Below are positions 13,701 to 28,000 of a stretch of 64,000 bases of DNA, piece after piece. The position numbers were made by a program, and so were the translations under genes. Origin of the DNA: Epinephelus fuscoguttatus (taxonomy: Eukaryota; Chordata; Actinopteri; Perciformes; Serranidae); NCBI RefSeq assembly GCF_011397635.1, contig NC_064769.1, forward strand, positions 18,617,207-18,681,206, read 5' to 3'. Positions within the stretch are counted from its first letter, which is position 1. Every line of letters starts with the position of its first letter. The notes beneath the pieces were generated by a model. The model saw only the letters and a program-made list of their open reading frames with translations, ran no database searches and was not told the DNA's origin.

Positions 13701-15997
13701 CTTGCAGATTGACCATTGAAAGAACAGTGCACATCAAGATGGCTAGCATTAGTGTTAGAGGAAACAGAGAGAGATTCAGCCACGTGTTGGAGCATCTGTG
13801 AGACCGAGACTGAGAAGTCTGTTGTGCTTCAAAATTGGTGACCAGCAGACGTAGTAAATGGTAAGTGTGCCTAGCATCTTATTATTGTTGTTTGTTCACT
13901 TGCAGGCTAACCTGCACCTACAGTGTTAAAGCGTGTCCACATTGCCACATGTTATTACATAATTACATACAAGAAGTCTAAACAAAGTTTGCAAAAAGAT
14001 ATATTCCTTCTGGCTAAGATTTTTACATTATGTGTGATAAGTCCGCTCTGTGCTGGTGGTTTCAGGCTACTTTGCTGGCATTTGCATATTAGATATCAAT
14101 AGAGTGGTGCAGGACTGAGTCCTAAAACCTGAAAATTAGTTAACATTTTAGCACTGTCACAGCTCAAGTTTCTTAGGTTTTGTTTTTTATTTCATTCATT
14201 TGTCTTGTTTCCTGTTTTACTTGGAAACTCACATCTCCTCAAGTTTCAGATCATGTCACTTTCTGCTCCTGTGTGTTTTCCCTCCATTTTGATGAGTTCA
14301 CCTGTATCTGATTGTCTGTCCCACCCTGATTACCCTCACCTGTGTCTCGTTATCCTTCCCTTCACCAGAGTATTTATTGTGTGTCTTGTTTTCTCTCAGT
14401 GCCAGTTCATCTTAGCTCCTGGTGTGTCTAGTGTCCCAGCCTTTTGGTACTCTGTGTCCTTTTCTTGTTTTTTTGGATTTAGCCTGTTGATTGACTGCTT
14501 CTGCCTCATCCCATTGGATTTGTTTGCTTCCACTGTCCTTCTGTGTACTGAACCTGGTCCTTTGACCAGTAAAGACAGTGTTATTTTACCTGACCTGTCT
14601 ACAGACCCGTGCGTTTGAGTCCATTCTCGCCTGGTTCACCAGTTGTTACAAGCACTCCCAGTTCCCTTGTCTCAAAGTCAATAGACTTTTTGAATGGGTT
14701 TCAGTAAGGTGCCTGAAATAAGGTCTGTGGTCAACACAAGCTTAAGGGACTTTCACTTTTTGTTCTGTGACATAAAATATGTCAGTAAATATCCCACTCA
14801 TAAATTTTGAAACTTTTATACGTCTTAAAAAAGCTTACTAACAGTTGCTAAATGGGACTACTGAGCATCATTCTGCTGAACATGGCTTCATGGCCTTGTT
14901 GTGGTGGTGATGCTGAAGTCATGCAACCATGGTGTAGGTTGTTTATAGGCTAACATTATATTTCTGGTGACTGCATTTGCCCTTTAAAATAATAAAAATG
15001 GTGTTCATCTGTGGCGATTATCTTGATGAATAAGATGTGTTAGTCTCAAACTTTTGTTTGCCACAAAGCTTATTTTCTGCAGTAATCCAAAATCCAATGA
15101 AAAAATCCTATTGTTTTTTTGTTTTTTTTTATCGAGGGAACCAGGGTGACACTAACGTCCGTGTTGGCCTACAAAGAAATCTCATCCCTGCACCACTCTA
15201 TCAACTTTTTGAATTTGTGACATTCCTAATCTAGCTTGCTCGGCAGTCGTTCAAATCTCATACTTGAGTGCATAAACATTACCTCCCTCAGTAGAGGAAT
15301 GTAAAAACACGACTGTAGTGACAAACTCTGCACAGATACAAGTTAGTCAAGATCAGACATGTTAGGGGACATAAACATAAAACAAAGACATTTCAGGAGG
15401 CAGGAGTAAGGAGTGAAGATCAAATTTGATGTGAAATATAGGTGTACAGATTAACAGATGATTGTGACTTTTAACACTTAACTTTTAACGCTTAGACACC
15501 ACAGGGAGATTATTTGAGATTGTGGGACATCTGAGCTGCAGCAAGATAAATCCCCCCATGGAGTCTAGACACTGGTGGAGGTGGTGGTGGCTGATGACTT
15601 GGTAGATGTATGATGAGGTGAAATGAGACTGCATCCAAGGAGACTAGGTGGTGGTGGGGAGGTGGAGGGTACGCACGGCAGCAGCATGAATGGACTGTAG
15701 GCAGAAAACCATATTTAAAATGAGGAGCAGAGCGATGATAGGCTGACGGAGAGGGTGTGTCACTGTGCTATTGGTTACTTACAGCTGTAGAAAAGCTGAT
15801 AACTCAATTGACAGCCCCGAACACTAACAGCCAGAGATAGAGAGTGAGCACGCCTGCGAGGGGTGAATAGCAGGGTGAGGAAGAAAGTTACGGACAAAGC
15901 ATGAATAGTATTGTCTTCCTGACTGAACTTTCGCCAGAGCTTCTTTTTTTTTTAGTAGAGGGGATCTTTGATGACTTTGATGATTACCTGACTTTTC
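10782..15997. other. Gene-free spacer with a probable dispersed repeat
   Basis: No coding exon was recognised. The segment at about 14200-14645, ending in CCCGTGCGTTTGAGTCC and a GTTGTTACA-like tail, resembles a repeat common in teleost genomes from memory; this is unverified. The 137-aa ORF at 14205-14618 lies inside it and is not supported as a gene. Confidence 0.4.
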
Positions 15998-16005
15998 CTC
16001 TATAG

Positions 16006-16394
16006 AGGCCAGCAACCTTTACTATCAAAAGAGCCCTGTTTGGCCAAAAAAGCTCTTAAATAAAATGCCTGGACCGCAAAACATATTTGAGCCTTATAAT
16101 GAAAGTAACAGTCTAAAATCGCCCATCAACATAGGTCTAAATGAGCTTTTATTAATATGTTTTCAAACAAGGTGACTACTCTACAGTTGGCTATTTATGG
16201 TTGTTTGCAGGGTGGGCGGTAAAGGCAAACAAATATGTCCACGCACTGTTACATTCTCTACTAAACTAAACTAAAATGGTAAAAAACAGGTGTTATTAAT
16301 TTCTATATATATTTTTTGATAAAGCCACAGGGATCCACTGGGGAGGGGCGAAAGAGCTGCATGTGGCTTCGGAGCCACAGGTTGCCTACCCCTG
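16006..16394. mobile_element. Short hAT-like non-autonomous element with 8-bp target duplication
   Basis: The left end has AGCAACCTTTACTATCAAAAG; the right end has GAGCCACAGGTTGCCTACCCCTG, the typical terminus of hAT-family MITEs. It is flanked by CTCTATAG (15998-16005) and CTCTATTG (16395-16402), an 8-bp duplication with one mismatch, as expected for hAT. It is 389 bp long with no transposase. Confidence 0.75.
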
Positions 16395-16402
16395 CTCTAT
16401 TG

Positions 16403-18687
16403 CCACCTTTAAATTGACATTGAACCATTAAATGTACTTTCGAGAAATTTCGAACACACATCCACGCTCCCAGCAGGATAAATTGTAAACACTCTGCTGT
16501 TCCTCAGACTTTTCATGTTGTGCCACCATGAATACCAAATACATTTGTTTATGACATTCCCATACTCGTCAGTTGTTGCCCTGTTTTGTGTTTAGTGCTA
16601 ATTAGCAAATGTTGGCATGCTGACGTGCTAAAGAAAAAGATGGCAATGAACATTGGGCTACCTGCTAAACATCAACACATTAGCATTTAGCTGGAAAGTA
16701 GCCTACTGTTGTGCCTAAGTTCAGCTTGATATGGCGATTATATTTGATAGGTCTTCAGATTTAGTGTTGTTAACAAGGTATGTCATAGACTGTAACATCC
16801 ACCTAAGCTTTAATAGGCAGCACCTCACATCTAGTTGAAGTGCAGACCTGAGGCTCGGGTGCTGTGTTATTCAGAAAGTGCCATAGAATGCTTTTATTTG
16901 TGAAGGACATGCTCCTGTTCTAAAAATATTTAGAAAGAGTTCGTGTTGCAGGTAAAACCAACCATAGGGAGACCAGACATTCTTGTTGGCCTCTCTTTTT
17001 TAAAAATGAATTTTTCTTCAACTCTGCATTGAATATCTTTGCTCATGTTTCCCCTGTATTCCTCTTAGATATTCTGCTTTCTAGAATGAAGTTTAGTGAA
17101 AAAAACATCCTTTACCAGAATATCAAGCAGCTAAAAAAACACTGAGCATTATGAAGCTGCTCTAGTGTCTGTCAGTGACCTAAAACCATTAAGACACTTA
17201 ATGTTGGTATTTTATATCTGATGGAACTTTGAGTGCGGAGATTGAGCAGTGGGAGAGCAGCAAATGGCAGGAACCATTTTTGGAATAAATGGATTCATGT
17301 TCACATGTCAGTAAATCTCTCTAATGTTAAAACATGCTGTTGCTATGATTTAACTATGGGAGGATTTTTATTTTAAATCAAAGGAGCTGTCTCAAATGTT
17401 AGCTCTTGACTTTGAGGCAGCTTTTTAACTGATTTACTGATGAAACAAATCACTTTATCTTTTGATGTCTGAGACAAAGAATTAAAGTGTTGCTTCACCG
17501 GAGTCTATTGCTGCTTAGCGCTGATGTCTATATTCTGAATTATACAATGAAGGAGGTATCGTAAAATGAAAAGGATCACCGACAAGGGATTACATAAAAT
17601 GAAAATGAGAAGAGGCTGTCTGAGCCAGTGACACAGGGCTTAAAAATGCAAAGGTGTTAGCTTCAGAAATGACAAACTGCAGTCTATTAGCGACGTTTAG
17701 ACAAACACAGATGAAAGAAATACTGCAGAGACCAATGAGGATTTCTAAATGCTCTGGGATCAATGATATTGAGGGGTGCTCTTAAATCAATAAGAAAGCC
17801 TGCTGGGAGAAAGCACTGGTCTGTGGATAATAGCAGGTCTTTTTTTTTAAACTTGAATTATTGCACAGTCTTGGTGCAAGTGGTCTGATGGCAAACTGGA
17901 GAATATCCTGGACTGTTTTCTTCTAATCGAAAAGGCAAGGACTTTCATCATGATGTACTGTTTTTTAGTCAAGTGGAACAGTGGATCGTGTCTCAGTTCA
18001 TCAGCTGTGATTATTACAGACCACTGACCTTAGACTCCTTTAAAAATGATGTAATACCTGCCAGAAAGAGCCAGATGCTCACAACAGAAGACAATGAGGG
18101 ATTCAAAATGTTACGACATCTAAAAAACAGGTGGAGCATTTACCTATCAGTCCCCTGTTTGCATGAATCCCTCTGTAGTTTTATTTCTGTGCTTGTACCA
18201 AATGACAATGCATTGAGGAGGTGGTGTATGAAGACTCGTGGGCAGACAGGGATGGGTGGTGGAAAAAAGATTTCTTTGGTACAGTTTGCAGAACTGGTTC
18301 AGCATGGACTGGTTCTCTCTGCCTAGTGCTGCAGACAGTGTTTAAGCACCTTCCCATCCCTCGCCCTTTATTATGCTGCACATGGGTGACATAGGACCGA
18401 ACTAGTGCGGGCTGCTCCAGCTGCATCTGCTTGTGAGCCCACAGGGAATGGTGCGCGTGTGTGCTCGCATGCGTGTGTGCATGTGTGTACCCTTCCTGCG
18501 CACCAAGGCTGCCAGAAAATATGGGTAGAGCGCAGGGATTGCAGGGCTCTGCACTTACCTAAGCCATTCACAGGCTCAGCATCACACAGTTGATTCAGCA
18601 CCTTGCTAATAGCGCACACATTAACTGCAGCACAGATCTGAGGAGGAGTGCAGTAATGAGAGAGAGCCCGGCGTTTATTGCTTCTCA
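16403..18687. other. Gene-free spacer upstream of arvcf
   Basis: No exon with recognisable protein sequence was found. The plus-strand ORF at 17973-18326 has no family resemblance. Confidence 0.45.
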
Positions 18688-18792
18688 GTGTGTGTGTGTG
18701 TGTGTGTGTGTGGGGGGGGACGTCTGTGTTGAGCAAATGTGTGCATGGTGCGTCTAGTGTGTGTTTGTGAGAAAAAGAGAAATAGAGGCAGA

Positions 18793-18833
<41 letters not shown>

Positions 18834-18870
18834 AGAGAGAAGGAGGGAGGGAGAGAAAGCGGACGTGTGT
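18688..18870. repeat. GT and GA microsatellites upstream of arvcf
   Basis: A (GT)n tract at about 18688-18712 is followed by a G8 run. (GA)n-rich sequence follows at about 18787-18870. The long open frames on both strands here come from this low-complexity sequence. Confidence 0.9.
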
Positions 18871-18889
18871 TAGTGAGAGCTGCGAGGAA

Positions 18890-19029
18890 GGATGGCTGCT
18901 CATGTTTGAACTGCCTCAAATGCTCAAAGGGAGAGTCAAGGCAAAAATTCAGCAGAGGCAGAGAAACAGACGTCTCACTGGGGGACGCATCTTGTTCATC
19001 ATTTGTGGGGAAGAAGAGAAGATTTGGCA
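18890..19029 (+). promoter_or_regulatory. arvcf: Probable arvcf 5' UTR with two upstream ORFs
   Basis: The stretch before the arvcf ATG at 19030 has no in-frame extension and ends in a good donor (GTAAGT at 19051). It contains two upstream ATGs. One at 18892 opens a 5-codon ORF ending at 18909. The other at 18920 opens a 41-codon ORF ending at 19045, overlapping the arvcf start in another frame. Just upstream lie a GT tract (about 18688-18712) and a GA tract (about 18787-18870). The transcription start is not visible, and the 5' UTR assignment is inferred from position only. Confidence 0.45.
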
Positions 19030-22000
19030 ATGCCTGCTGAAGTGAAAGAGGTAAGTGTGTGGTGGAATGGCTCTATTTGCTCTGTACCCTCCCTCTTTTT
19101 TTTTTTTTTGCCCATCAGTTTTTTTTTCTTCCTGCAGAGAACTGTAGCCCTCCACAGCTTTGCATTCTGCCTCTGTCATGATGAATGAAGGAGGCATCAG
19201 TCGCTTCACCTCCTTGCCTCACGCTGATGCAGTCTCCTTGTGTGCATGGGGACATGATGCTAACATCTTCATCAAGTGTGTGTGCATGCACGCGCGTGGC
19301 TATGCATGTGTGCAAATGCATAGGCAAGCTTATGGGGGGGGGGGCTAATGTTTGATTGCATTAAGAGGGGAGGTTGTCCCTCCAGGGGGGAAATGCTGCA
19401 CATACTCTGGTAAGTGTATTGCCATGATGTATCAGAAAGACATTAAATCTGACCATGCAGTATTTAACTATTTGAGGATCAGGGGGAGTGACGAGAGGCT
19501 CCAAATGGAAACTTTGAGGATGAATATCCTTCCCGTCTTTTTTCTGGGCTGTCATTTTCAATCAGTATTCTCTCAAAATAGACCTGCCTGCTTGGATTAT
19601 GACTAAACATGAAGTATTGCATAATGGACAATTGTGTTTCTGCAGGAAACAAGTCTTATTAAAGAAGACTCTTTTTCATGCATGGGTCATTACAGTGCCA
19701 TTTTGATTCACAATGTACACTGACACATTCTGTATACTTACAGCAACGAATATGAGCATCACTGATTCAACAGATAGCGGAGGGCAGATGAGTTGTGACA
19801 AAGTTGTGACTAATGTCTTCTGACATCAGTGGGCTGATGTCATGTTTTATTATCCACTGGGAGTATTACTCTCTCAATCCCACAGTTTGATAAAGACAAA
19901 CTGCCTGCTAAAGCTGATTTATTCCAAGTTTGATCACTACAAGATGACTTCGCCCATCTTGTTCAATTGCAATCGAGAGTGCCCATTTCTCAAATCATCC
20001 TTTCCTTCCGTAATGGATTTGTGACAAGTTTGAATCATGGCTTGTGCCTGTTGTGCCCTTGAGCTGGTCACCAAAATCTGAACTCAGTCAGCATTAGATC
20101 AGACTCTGTGTCTCCCAAAATAATACCCTGGCTGCAGCTGGCCTCAATACTGAGAGTTGACGGGAACAAGATGCTAATCATGTCATTCTGTCTCCTGCAT
20201 CGCTGCACCTAACGTCTATATACCATACTTTGTTTTGTTTTTTCTTTCCTCAGCTGAAGTCAGATTCAGAATCGTCATCTCGACCTATTTGGCTCTGTGA
20301 GCACACTTAGTTAGTGATGGTGCAGTGAGTTATTTAAATGAGCTTTGACTCACAGCGGCCTGGCCTTCCCTGGAGCTTGAATCAGACAGGAACGGCGCAC
20401 AGGCCCCTGTCCAGCCTATTATCGTCCTCCAAATCCTTAATCAAGCTGTCTGTAGAGGACAGTGGTACCCCCGTCTGTATGTTGGCCTGGCGTTCATTTT
20501 AGTGCTGCCTAACAATACCCAATCAGCCTCCCCCAGAGGTGTCCAAGCCAGGATCATCTCCCCGCTGCCAATTTCTCCTTTGTGACCCTTTCATCTCCTC
20601 GTTCCTCTGACACATTTTGTGCATGGATATGAGGGGCTCTTGTGTTTGGTGAGGTGTTTGAAAAGCGAATCAAGCCCTCTTCCTCCACATTCAGTCAGCT
20701 GTTCACTGCAGGCTGATTTAATGCGGTGGAGTTGAGTTCTCAGCACTTGTTCAGTTTAATGCCGCAGCCTCAGAAAGAAGAGAGTTTGGGGAAATTTAAC
20801 AGCTTATTGTTTTTTTTATGTCAGTGCATCGCTCAGCCTGGTGTGTCTGTGCCATTGTGCGATAGATATCAGGTAGGATTATATGCAGTTGTGTCACATT
20901 TCTTAAAATGAAAATTGATTTAGGGAGTGGAAACGCAAATAGTAAAATGGGTTATAAATGATGCAGTGGAATTGATTTCCTCCACAATAAAATCTTTTAA
21001 TTATACTCTCTAATGTTTTGATGGGTTGTTTGCGTTATGGCTTGTCCTGGATTTTAGAGAAATTCAGCTGCTGTAATCAGAAGGCCCTTGAGCCTGGGGG
21101 GAAAAAAAAGGTGTATCAGATAATCGGATATTGATTGAGATCATTAGAGCAGCGAGGCGAATTTTTGTAGACACGCCGAAATGAACGTGAAGTTTGTTAG
21201 AATATCAGCATAAAATGTGTTTACAGTCAAATACTGCCTCCAGTTCTTTCTCAGACCAAGATGCTGAATAATTAATCCACTCTGCTTGATGAAACCCATT
21301 TTGTTGAAAAGAAAAAGATCATTTACGTTCTACTCGAAATAAACAAGTGGAAATTACAGAAATATCCACATGTTGTACTAAAACAGGAGTTGGGTTTTTG
21401 AAATCAGGTCTCACACCAAATAACTTAAATGACAATAACTTAATGTTCACATCCAGTCCTGTTACAATCCTGCTTCATTCTGTCAAGGGGCATGTTTTAT
21501 ACTTACATAACACAATGGGGAAAGTCAGCATCTGTTTAGAGGGACAGTTACACTTAAAAACACATTTTACTCTCACCTGTTGTGTTCCCGGTGTGAGTTG
21601 CAGAGTGTTTGAGATATCAACCTTGGAGATGTCCACCTTCTCTTGAATGTAATGGAAGTAGATGGCACTCAGCTTGTGGTGCTCAAAGCACCAAGAAATA
21701 CACTTGAAAAACTCAGCAGCGATGTCTCTTTTCAGAAATCATGTCCTGGATACTCAAGATAATCCACAGACCTTGTTGTGAGCAGTTTCACACAGGAGCT
21801 ATTTTCTTTGTCCTGAACTGTATCCGCCAACTGTTTCACCGGGAAGAGAGATGTATGCATCTACTGTTAGCTCCCCACTGCTAGCACCAGTGAGCTAGCT
21901 AGTGTCACAGCTCAGCTGAGGAGGGCACCATTAATGTTCACATCTCACATTGTCATGACCATGAGCCTCTTGTTCATGAGTAGATGCACACTTCCTTCTG

Positions 22001-25000
22001 CACAGTGATACAGTTGGCAGGTGTAGAAACAATAGTTCCCACGTTAAACTGCTCACAACAGGGTCTGTGGATTATCTTGAATAACTGAGTCAGGGAATCT
22101 GGAAAGTGACATTTCTGCTCAGATTTTCAAATGTATTTTTTGGCACTTTGAGCTCCACCAGCTGAGTGCCATCTAGTTCCATTATACTTGAGAGAGGGCA
22201 GACATTTCTGCGGTTGATATCGCCAATACTTTGCAACTCATGCCAAAACAATCTAGACTGATAAAGAGCATTACAGGAAAGAGGAAAAATATGTATTTTT
22301 GATTTTAGAGTGAGCTGTCCCTTTAAGCATAAAATATGTAGATGAAATAGCCAGTTTTTGCCAGTAAATAAAAGGTCTGCTCTTTGATATTTAAACAGTT
22401 TTTTGCCAGTACTGATACAGATAACAATACAGATATTGTCTGTATTGTTTCATTTCATGTGTGATGCTCCCACCAGTCGAGTTGACCTACTAAACTGTTA
22501 CTGAGGAGCTCGCTGCAGATGCATGCTTCTGAAAAACACTGCTTTACCCTGTCCTGATTTATTACCAAACACTACTCTGTTTGTGTTCCCTCACCCTCCT
22601 TTTTTTGTTACACAGCAGTCTGATCTCTGAAAGCCTCCCTGTCTGTCAGTATTTGTACACATCAAAAGAAGTAATTCGGTTCCCTGAAGTCATTACAGGA
22701 GTTTTAACAACTAACTTTATCAATTTAAAATCGGCTAGTGGCAAATTCAAACAGGAGTTGAACCTGAAAGTTCAGGAATTGCCTATTATGGTTAAAATAA
22801 TGAACGAACACTCCAGTGCACATGTAATTAAGGGACCAATCATGCATGCATTCACCAAAGGATTCTGATACATCAGGAATAATTTCTCACTTGTTATACT
22901 AATAGCACACTTTAAAGCAATGGCATATTGTGCATCCTAGTCTGCACACAAGGATATGACACTGGAGAAACCCTGGAGCCACTTAATTAAATAAGTGGTA
23001 AATGGCATCTCACATCTTTATTATATCTGTCTGCATGGGCACATTGCTCAATTAGATTACAGCTCACCAAATAGCTTAAACAGGGGGAAAATGTCTCAGA
23101 TTTTCCAGACATATATTAGTCTAATTCATAAATAAGTATGCATATTGGCATTTTTCAGTGTGAAATCAACAGATCATGTTTCAAATTATACAAATTATAT
23201 GGTAATGGAGTGGAAATGAGTTGTGCACTCAACACTGACTCTGCTTACATCCCTTTATCAAATACAGCTCCCTTATTATGTGAAGACAGCCTTAATGGCA
23301 TGGTGTGCTGTCATAGCGTTGTCTACCCTGTAATCATTTCCCAGTTTGTGTATAATGTATACATGACTTACATAATTCACACAAATGATGCTGGTCAGTG
23401 ACAGCGCCTTACTTATTCCTGTCTGCGTGCTTTAGGAGCAGAGTTCAGAGGGGCCTCCTCCACTATCTTTGTCCCAGGAGGCTAAAGAGGCAACTCTGGA
23501 TAATCCATCCGCCACTGACGAACTGGACACGCCCACCTCCATCGCCTCTGTGATGACCTCGACCAATGAGAGCTCCACAGAGACGGACACCCCGCAGCAG
23601 ACAGACACTGAGGTGCATGACTTTATGTTTGGTCACACTTTGTCACCACCTACTGACTCCCTACGGTTTGTTAGAATCCAGTCTTTGATCGATTGGCAAA
23701 GACCACAGAGTAAAATAAGTTTAAAGGCCATAGAAGAAAACTTTTGCTACGATAATAAATCATTTTTTAAACATGTGGACATATAACTCAATTTGCTGTG
23801 TTTTTTCCTATGGTGTCTTAAGAATGAGAAAACAGGAAAAGTGAGGAGTTACAAATTAAAAAGAGCTAGTAAAAGACACATCTTGGAATATATGATTTAG
23901 TTTTACATCTGATCTAATGTCAGATAATACATTTTACAAATACTTTTCACTTTTTTCAGTTATTTGAATTTTATATATTAATTGATTTATACTTGAATCA
24001 TCAGCGTTTAACAGCGTTTGTTTTTCTCCATGGATCATATTGAAACTTTTTAATCATTATTTTTTTTATCCATCAAACCAGAATGTGCTTTAATTCATAT
24101 AGAAATTAATCTTTAGAAACAGATTCTGCATATGTGGGCAACGGAACAAGATTTTGGTGTCTGGAGTGTTCCGCTTTTGGTTTGTAGTTGGTTTGTAGTC
24201 CAAGTAGTATTGACCAGTCACATTTGAGCAGCAAGTAATCAGTCCGTTATGAGACTCTATTGGCCGAAATGCAACCTTGGAACCCAGCAGCTAACATCTG
24301 AATTTATATGAGCTTTTTATAGATGTATCTGCATTCATATTCAGGTATCTGTTTATGGAAATTAGAAATGACTGGTGCACAGAAGAGGAAGATACTGGGT
24401 CTGCCAAAATACTGTCCCTCACCCCCAGATGCTTATTGTTGTCAGAGTGATAGTTAATGGGTTACGAGATAGTAAAAAATGTTATGCATGTATAAGGAAA
24501 TTTTCCAAAAAATTGCAACAGACACACATACACAAACATTGTTAATACTATGTGAGCATTTATAGTAAATAGTAAACTGGTAGACTGCGCTTGTATAACG
24601 CTTTTCTAGTCTACTAACCACTCAAAGCACTTTTACACTAACGTCACATTCACACATTCACACACTGGTGGCTGAGGCTACCACACAAGGTGCCACCTGT
24701 TACTCAGTAACCATTCACATGGTCTCACACACACTGATGGAACGGCCACTGGGAGCAATTTGGGGTTCAGTATCTTGCCTGAGGATACTTTGGCATGTGG
24801 ATTGGAGCTGGGGATCAAACCGTCGATCGTCCAATTAGTGGATGACCCGCTCTGCCTCGGAGCCACAGCTGCCCCAAAGTAGTGAATAGTGAATTGTAAT
24901 GCATACATTATGCTTTATTACAACCCTCATAAACACACATAATGCTCACTGATACACTATATCAACAGTTATAAATCATTATAGATGTGACTTACTGTGA

Positions 25001-28000
25001 AATAATAGTTAACTAGAGGTTGACTGATGGGCTTATAAACATACATTATGAATACCTACACTCACCTATAAACACCTCAACATTCAGCTGTAGTTGGGAC
25101 TCATAGTATGCTGTATTAGTCTATGTAGTATCACAAGTTATCATTGTATCTGTTGAGTAAAGTGAAGTTTATATTGATGCATCTATAATAATGTATGCTT
25201 CATCTTAATGTTTCACTGCTGGTGGTAAGTAAAGTGTACATTTTCATGCATTTAGAAGGAATCTATGCTGCATCATAAGTGGATGTTGCCAACCATACAC
25301 CAGAAGGCTTTGAAAAGACTTTGAAAATACATTTAAAAGACTAAAGTCTGACACCATCTTACATCTGAAGATACTGTGTCAGAGGTGAGAGAGTTTTATT
25401 CACAGACTTTATACACAGATTTTGCAAAGACTGGGGGTCACTGTTTGCAAGCGTGCTAGCTTCAAAAAGGAAAAAAAAAAAGTATACAGAATATAGATAC
25501 ATAAAAAGAACACAACATAGAAAGTTTTACCAAACTATACCTTTTCACCTGAGGCAACTTTTGAGTCTGGTCTCCTAAAATCTCTGTGTGAAACCATCCA
25601 TTGCAGGTTCTGTAAGTTCACTTCAACAAACAGCGCTATAACACTGAGTTTCAGTTATTCTGACAAGCAGAGAAAAAAACGCCCTCTGGGGCAATGATAC
25701 CATGAAATTTAATGCAATTAGGTTCTATTTCATTGAGCTGCTGCATATTTATATGTTTTTGTGCTTCAAATGACAACTTTTGCTCACACTCTGCTCGGGA
25801 AGAGTTAAAACCAAATTCAGTTTGCTAAACCAGACAATTAAATTTCCTGCAATTTACCCGGCTTCTAAACAGTGGCTGGACCTCAAGTTGTTTCATCAGA
25901 GTCCAATCTAAACTCATTTTCAACAAGGGGAATTCATTATTGTTTGGCAGCGAAGAAGAATTCATTATTTACTGGTGGCTCAAAAAGCCAGGGAAGTGCT
26001 GAAATGATGATGATTGATCATCACAATGAGAAATGAGCTGGGGTGGGCTGTACAGTTTAAATGATGAATAAACACACCGTGGGTAACAAAAACATGTTTG
26101 GTCTATTCCAAGTAAATGAAGACCAAGCAGTTCCTGCTCTGACTGTAAACACACCAATTTGGTGGAATTTATTCGAAGAGGAAACCTGAGACCTTTCAGA
26201 CAAATGGGATTTTAAGGACGAACAGATTCTGATTAGATTTTTGTAGAGATAATAGCTGTGGTGCATTAATCCTTGTAGGAGTCCAAGGCCGTGGAACAAG
26301 AGGGCGAACAGGCCCCCAGTGAGTCCCAAGACTCCTCAGAGATGCAGCAGGAGAACTTACAGACACCGGACACACCTGATCTCCCATCGACTCCAGAGGT
26401 TCAAGAAAACACTCCTATTGAGCAACCTGTTCCTGAAGCAAATGTTGAACCCACTGAGTCTGTAACACCGACCACACCGACCATCAGCGCCACCACAGCA
26501 CCCCCACAACCTCCGGCGGTGGTGCAGTCTGAGGAGCCTCAGCCAGTGAACCCAGACAGGCAGAGCAGAGTGTACACCCTCCCTGACACCTACAGAGGCA
26601 TTGGGGGTGACTTATGTGCGGGGTATGGAAGCCTGTCCCGCGCCACCCTCCACAGCTACTGGCCTGCCAAAAACTTCCAGCCCGGGGCTCACTACACTTT
26701 ACCGTTCCTCAGGGACAGCTACGCTCCAGCAGGCCTCAGCAGCCAGACAGAGGATGATGGCATCAGCGAACGGGGAGAAAACCCTTCCGACATGAAGACT
26801 GACTACCCAGCTGCCAGTTACCCAACACTCGGGGGAATACACCAGTTCAGGCCAATCACCACCATGGAGCTCCTCAGGGAGCCCTCGAGAACCAGGTAAG
26901 AGGACGGTACATTAGATCAAACGTATCGATCCCACAGGGGAGACCGTGTAAATAGGTTTCAAGTGTGTTTCCATGGTACCAAGCTGTGGGGTCAAATATA
27001 GATCAGTCTCTCCTTGTATTTAGCCACTTTGAAAGGGCCATGGGAAAATGAATCAGTAAAATGTTTGTTTTGCTTCGTTATTCAGTCACTAAAGTACAAT
27101 AAAAACTTTATTTAAGGTCAATCTCATTAAACTTTTTGTGGTTAGAAAAAGACAAGACAGGAAAGGATACTCTGTCTGTGTCACTGAAATATCAATAAGG
27201 TCCCTGATAATGAGATCACCTTAAACAAAGGCCACTAAAAAGCCAATTCACCTTTGACATTAACAGTAAGAATAACCTAATGACAGTACAGTTTTGTTTT
27301 TATAACAGGAAAACACTGTGATTACAGATATGTGGACAGTAAATGTGGCCAAATACCTTGACACCAAGCTAAGTTAGCTCTATGGTCAACCTGGTGTCAG
27401 TCCCAACTGGTAAAATACCAACGCTTGGTCAGTGGCCCTTAGTGCCAGATACTGACACACAGAGGTGCCCTTTAGCCATGGTATGAGACGTACCAGTTGG
27501 TGGCATTTTTTTGATGCTCCCAGCAACTTTTGTAGTATAAAATGCAAGAAAGTCCATGTGGAAGTGAAGGTAGATGGGTCAAACAAACTCCGGACTTTCA
27601 CCCAGGAAAACATTTTTTTGTTCTCCATGTCAAACCAAAATTTAGCAGCAATGTGGTGTGTTGGTATGTGTAGCATACTACGCTAGTGACGTATGTCATG
27701 TGACATTACATTAGGTTAATAACAAAGTTATTTTAAGCCAAACTATGAAGTTTTTTTTCTAAACCTAACCACCTATTTTTGTTGCCTAAACATAGCTCTT
27801 TAAGACCAACAGGAGCGCCCGCAATCCCATTTGCATATCTATTTTTAAATGCCGGTAGAATTTCAACCAAATAAGATAGAGCAATAATTCTTTTTGCATA
27901 TAAAACCAGAGGAGGCACACTGACATATGTGGCATTCATCATGCCCCAAAGTGCTGTTTCCTTGCACTAATGGGTTTGTAGAAATAGAGTAAAAAGCCCA

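Noticed and set aside
14205-14618. Plus-strand hydrophobic ORF of 137 aa, a possible membrane protein
   Set aside because: It lies within what looks like a dispersed repeat. The hydrophobicity follows from T-rich sequence.
17973-18326. Plus-strand ORF of 117 aa upstream of arvcf, considered as a missing first exon
   Set aside because: It has no coiled-coil or catenin-like sequence and no phase-compatible donor that improves the arvcf model.
18371-19030. Minus-strand ORF of 219 aa, the second longest open frame in the window
   Set aside because: Most of it is translation of GT and GA microsatellites (HTHTHT and SLSLSL runs). No protein family is recognisable and it lies opposite the arvcf 5' region.
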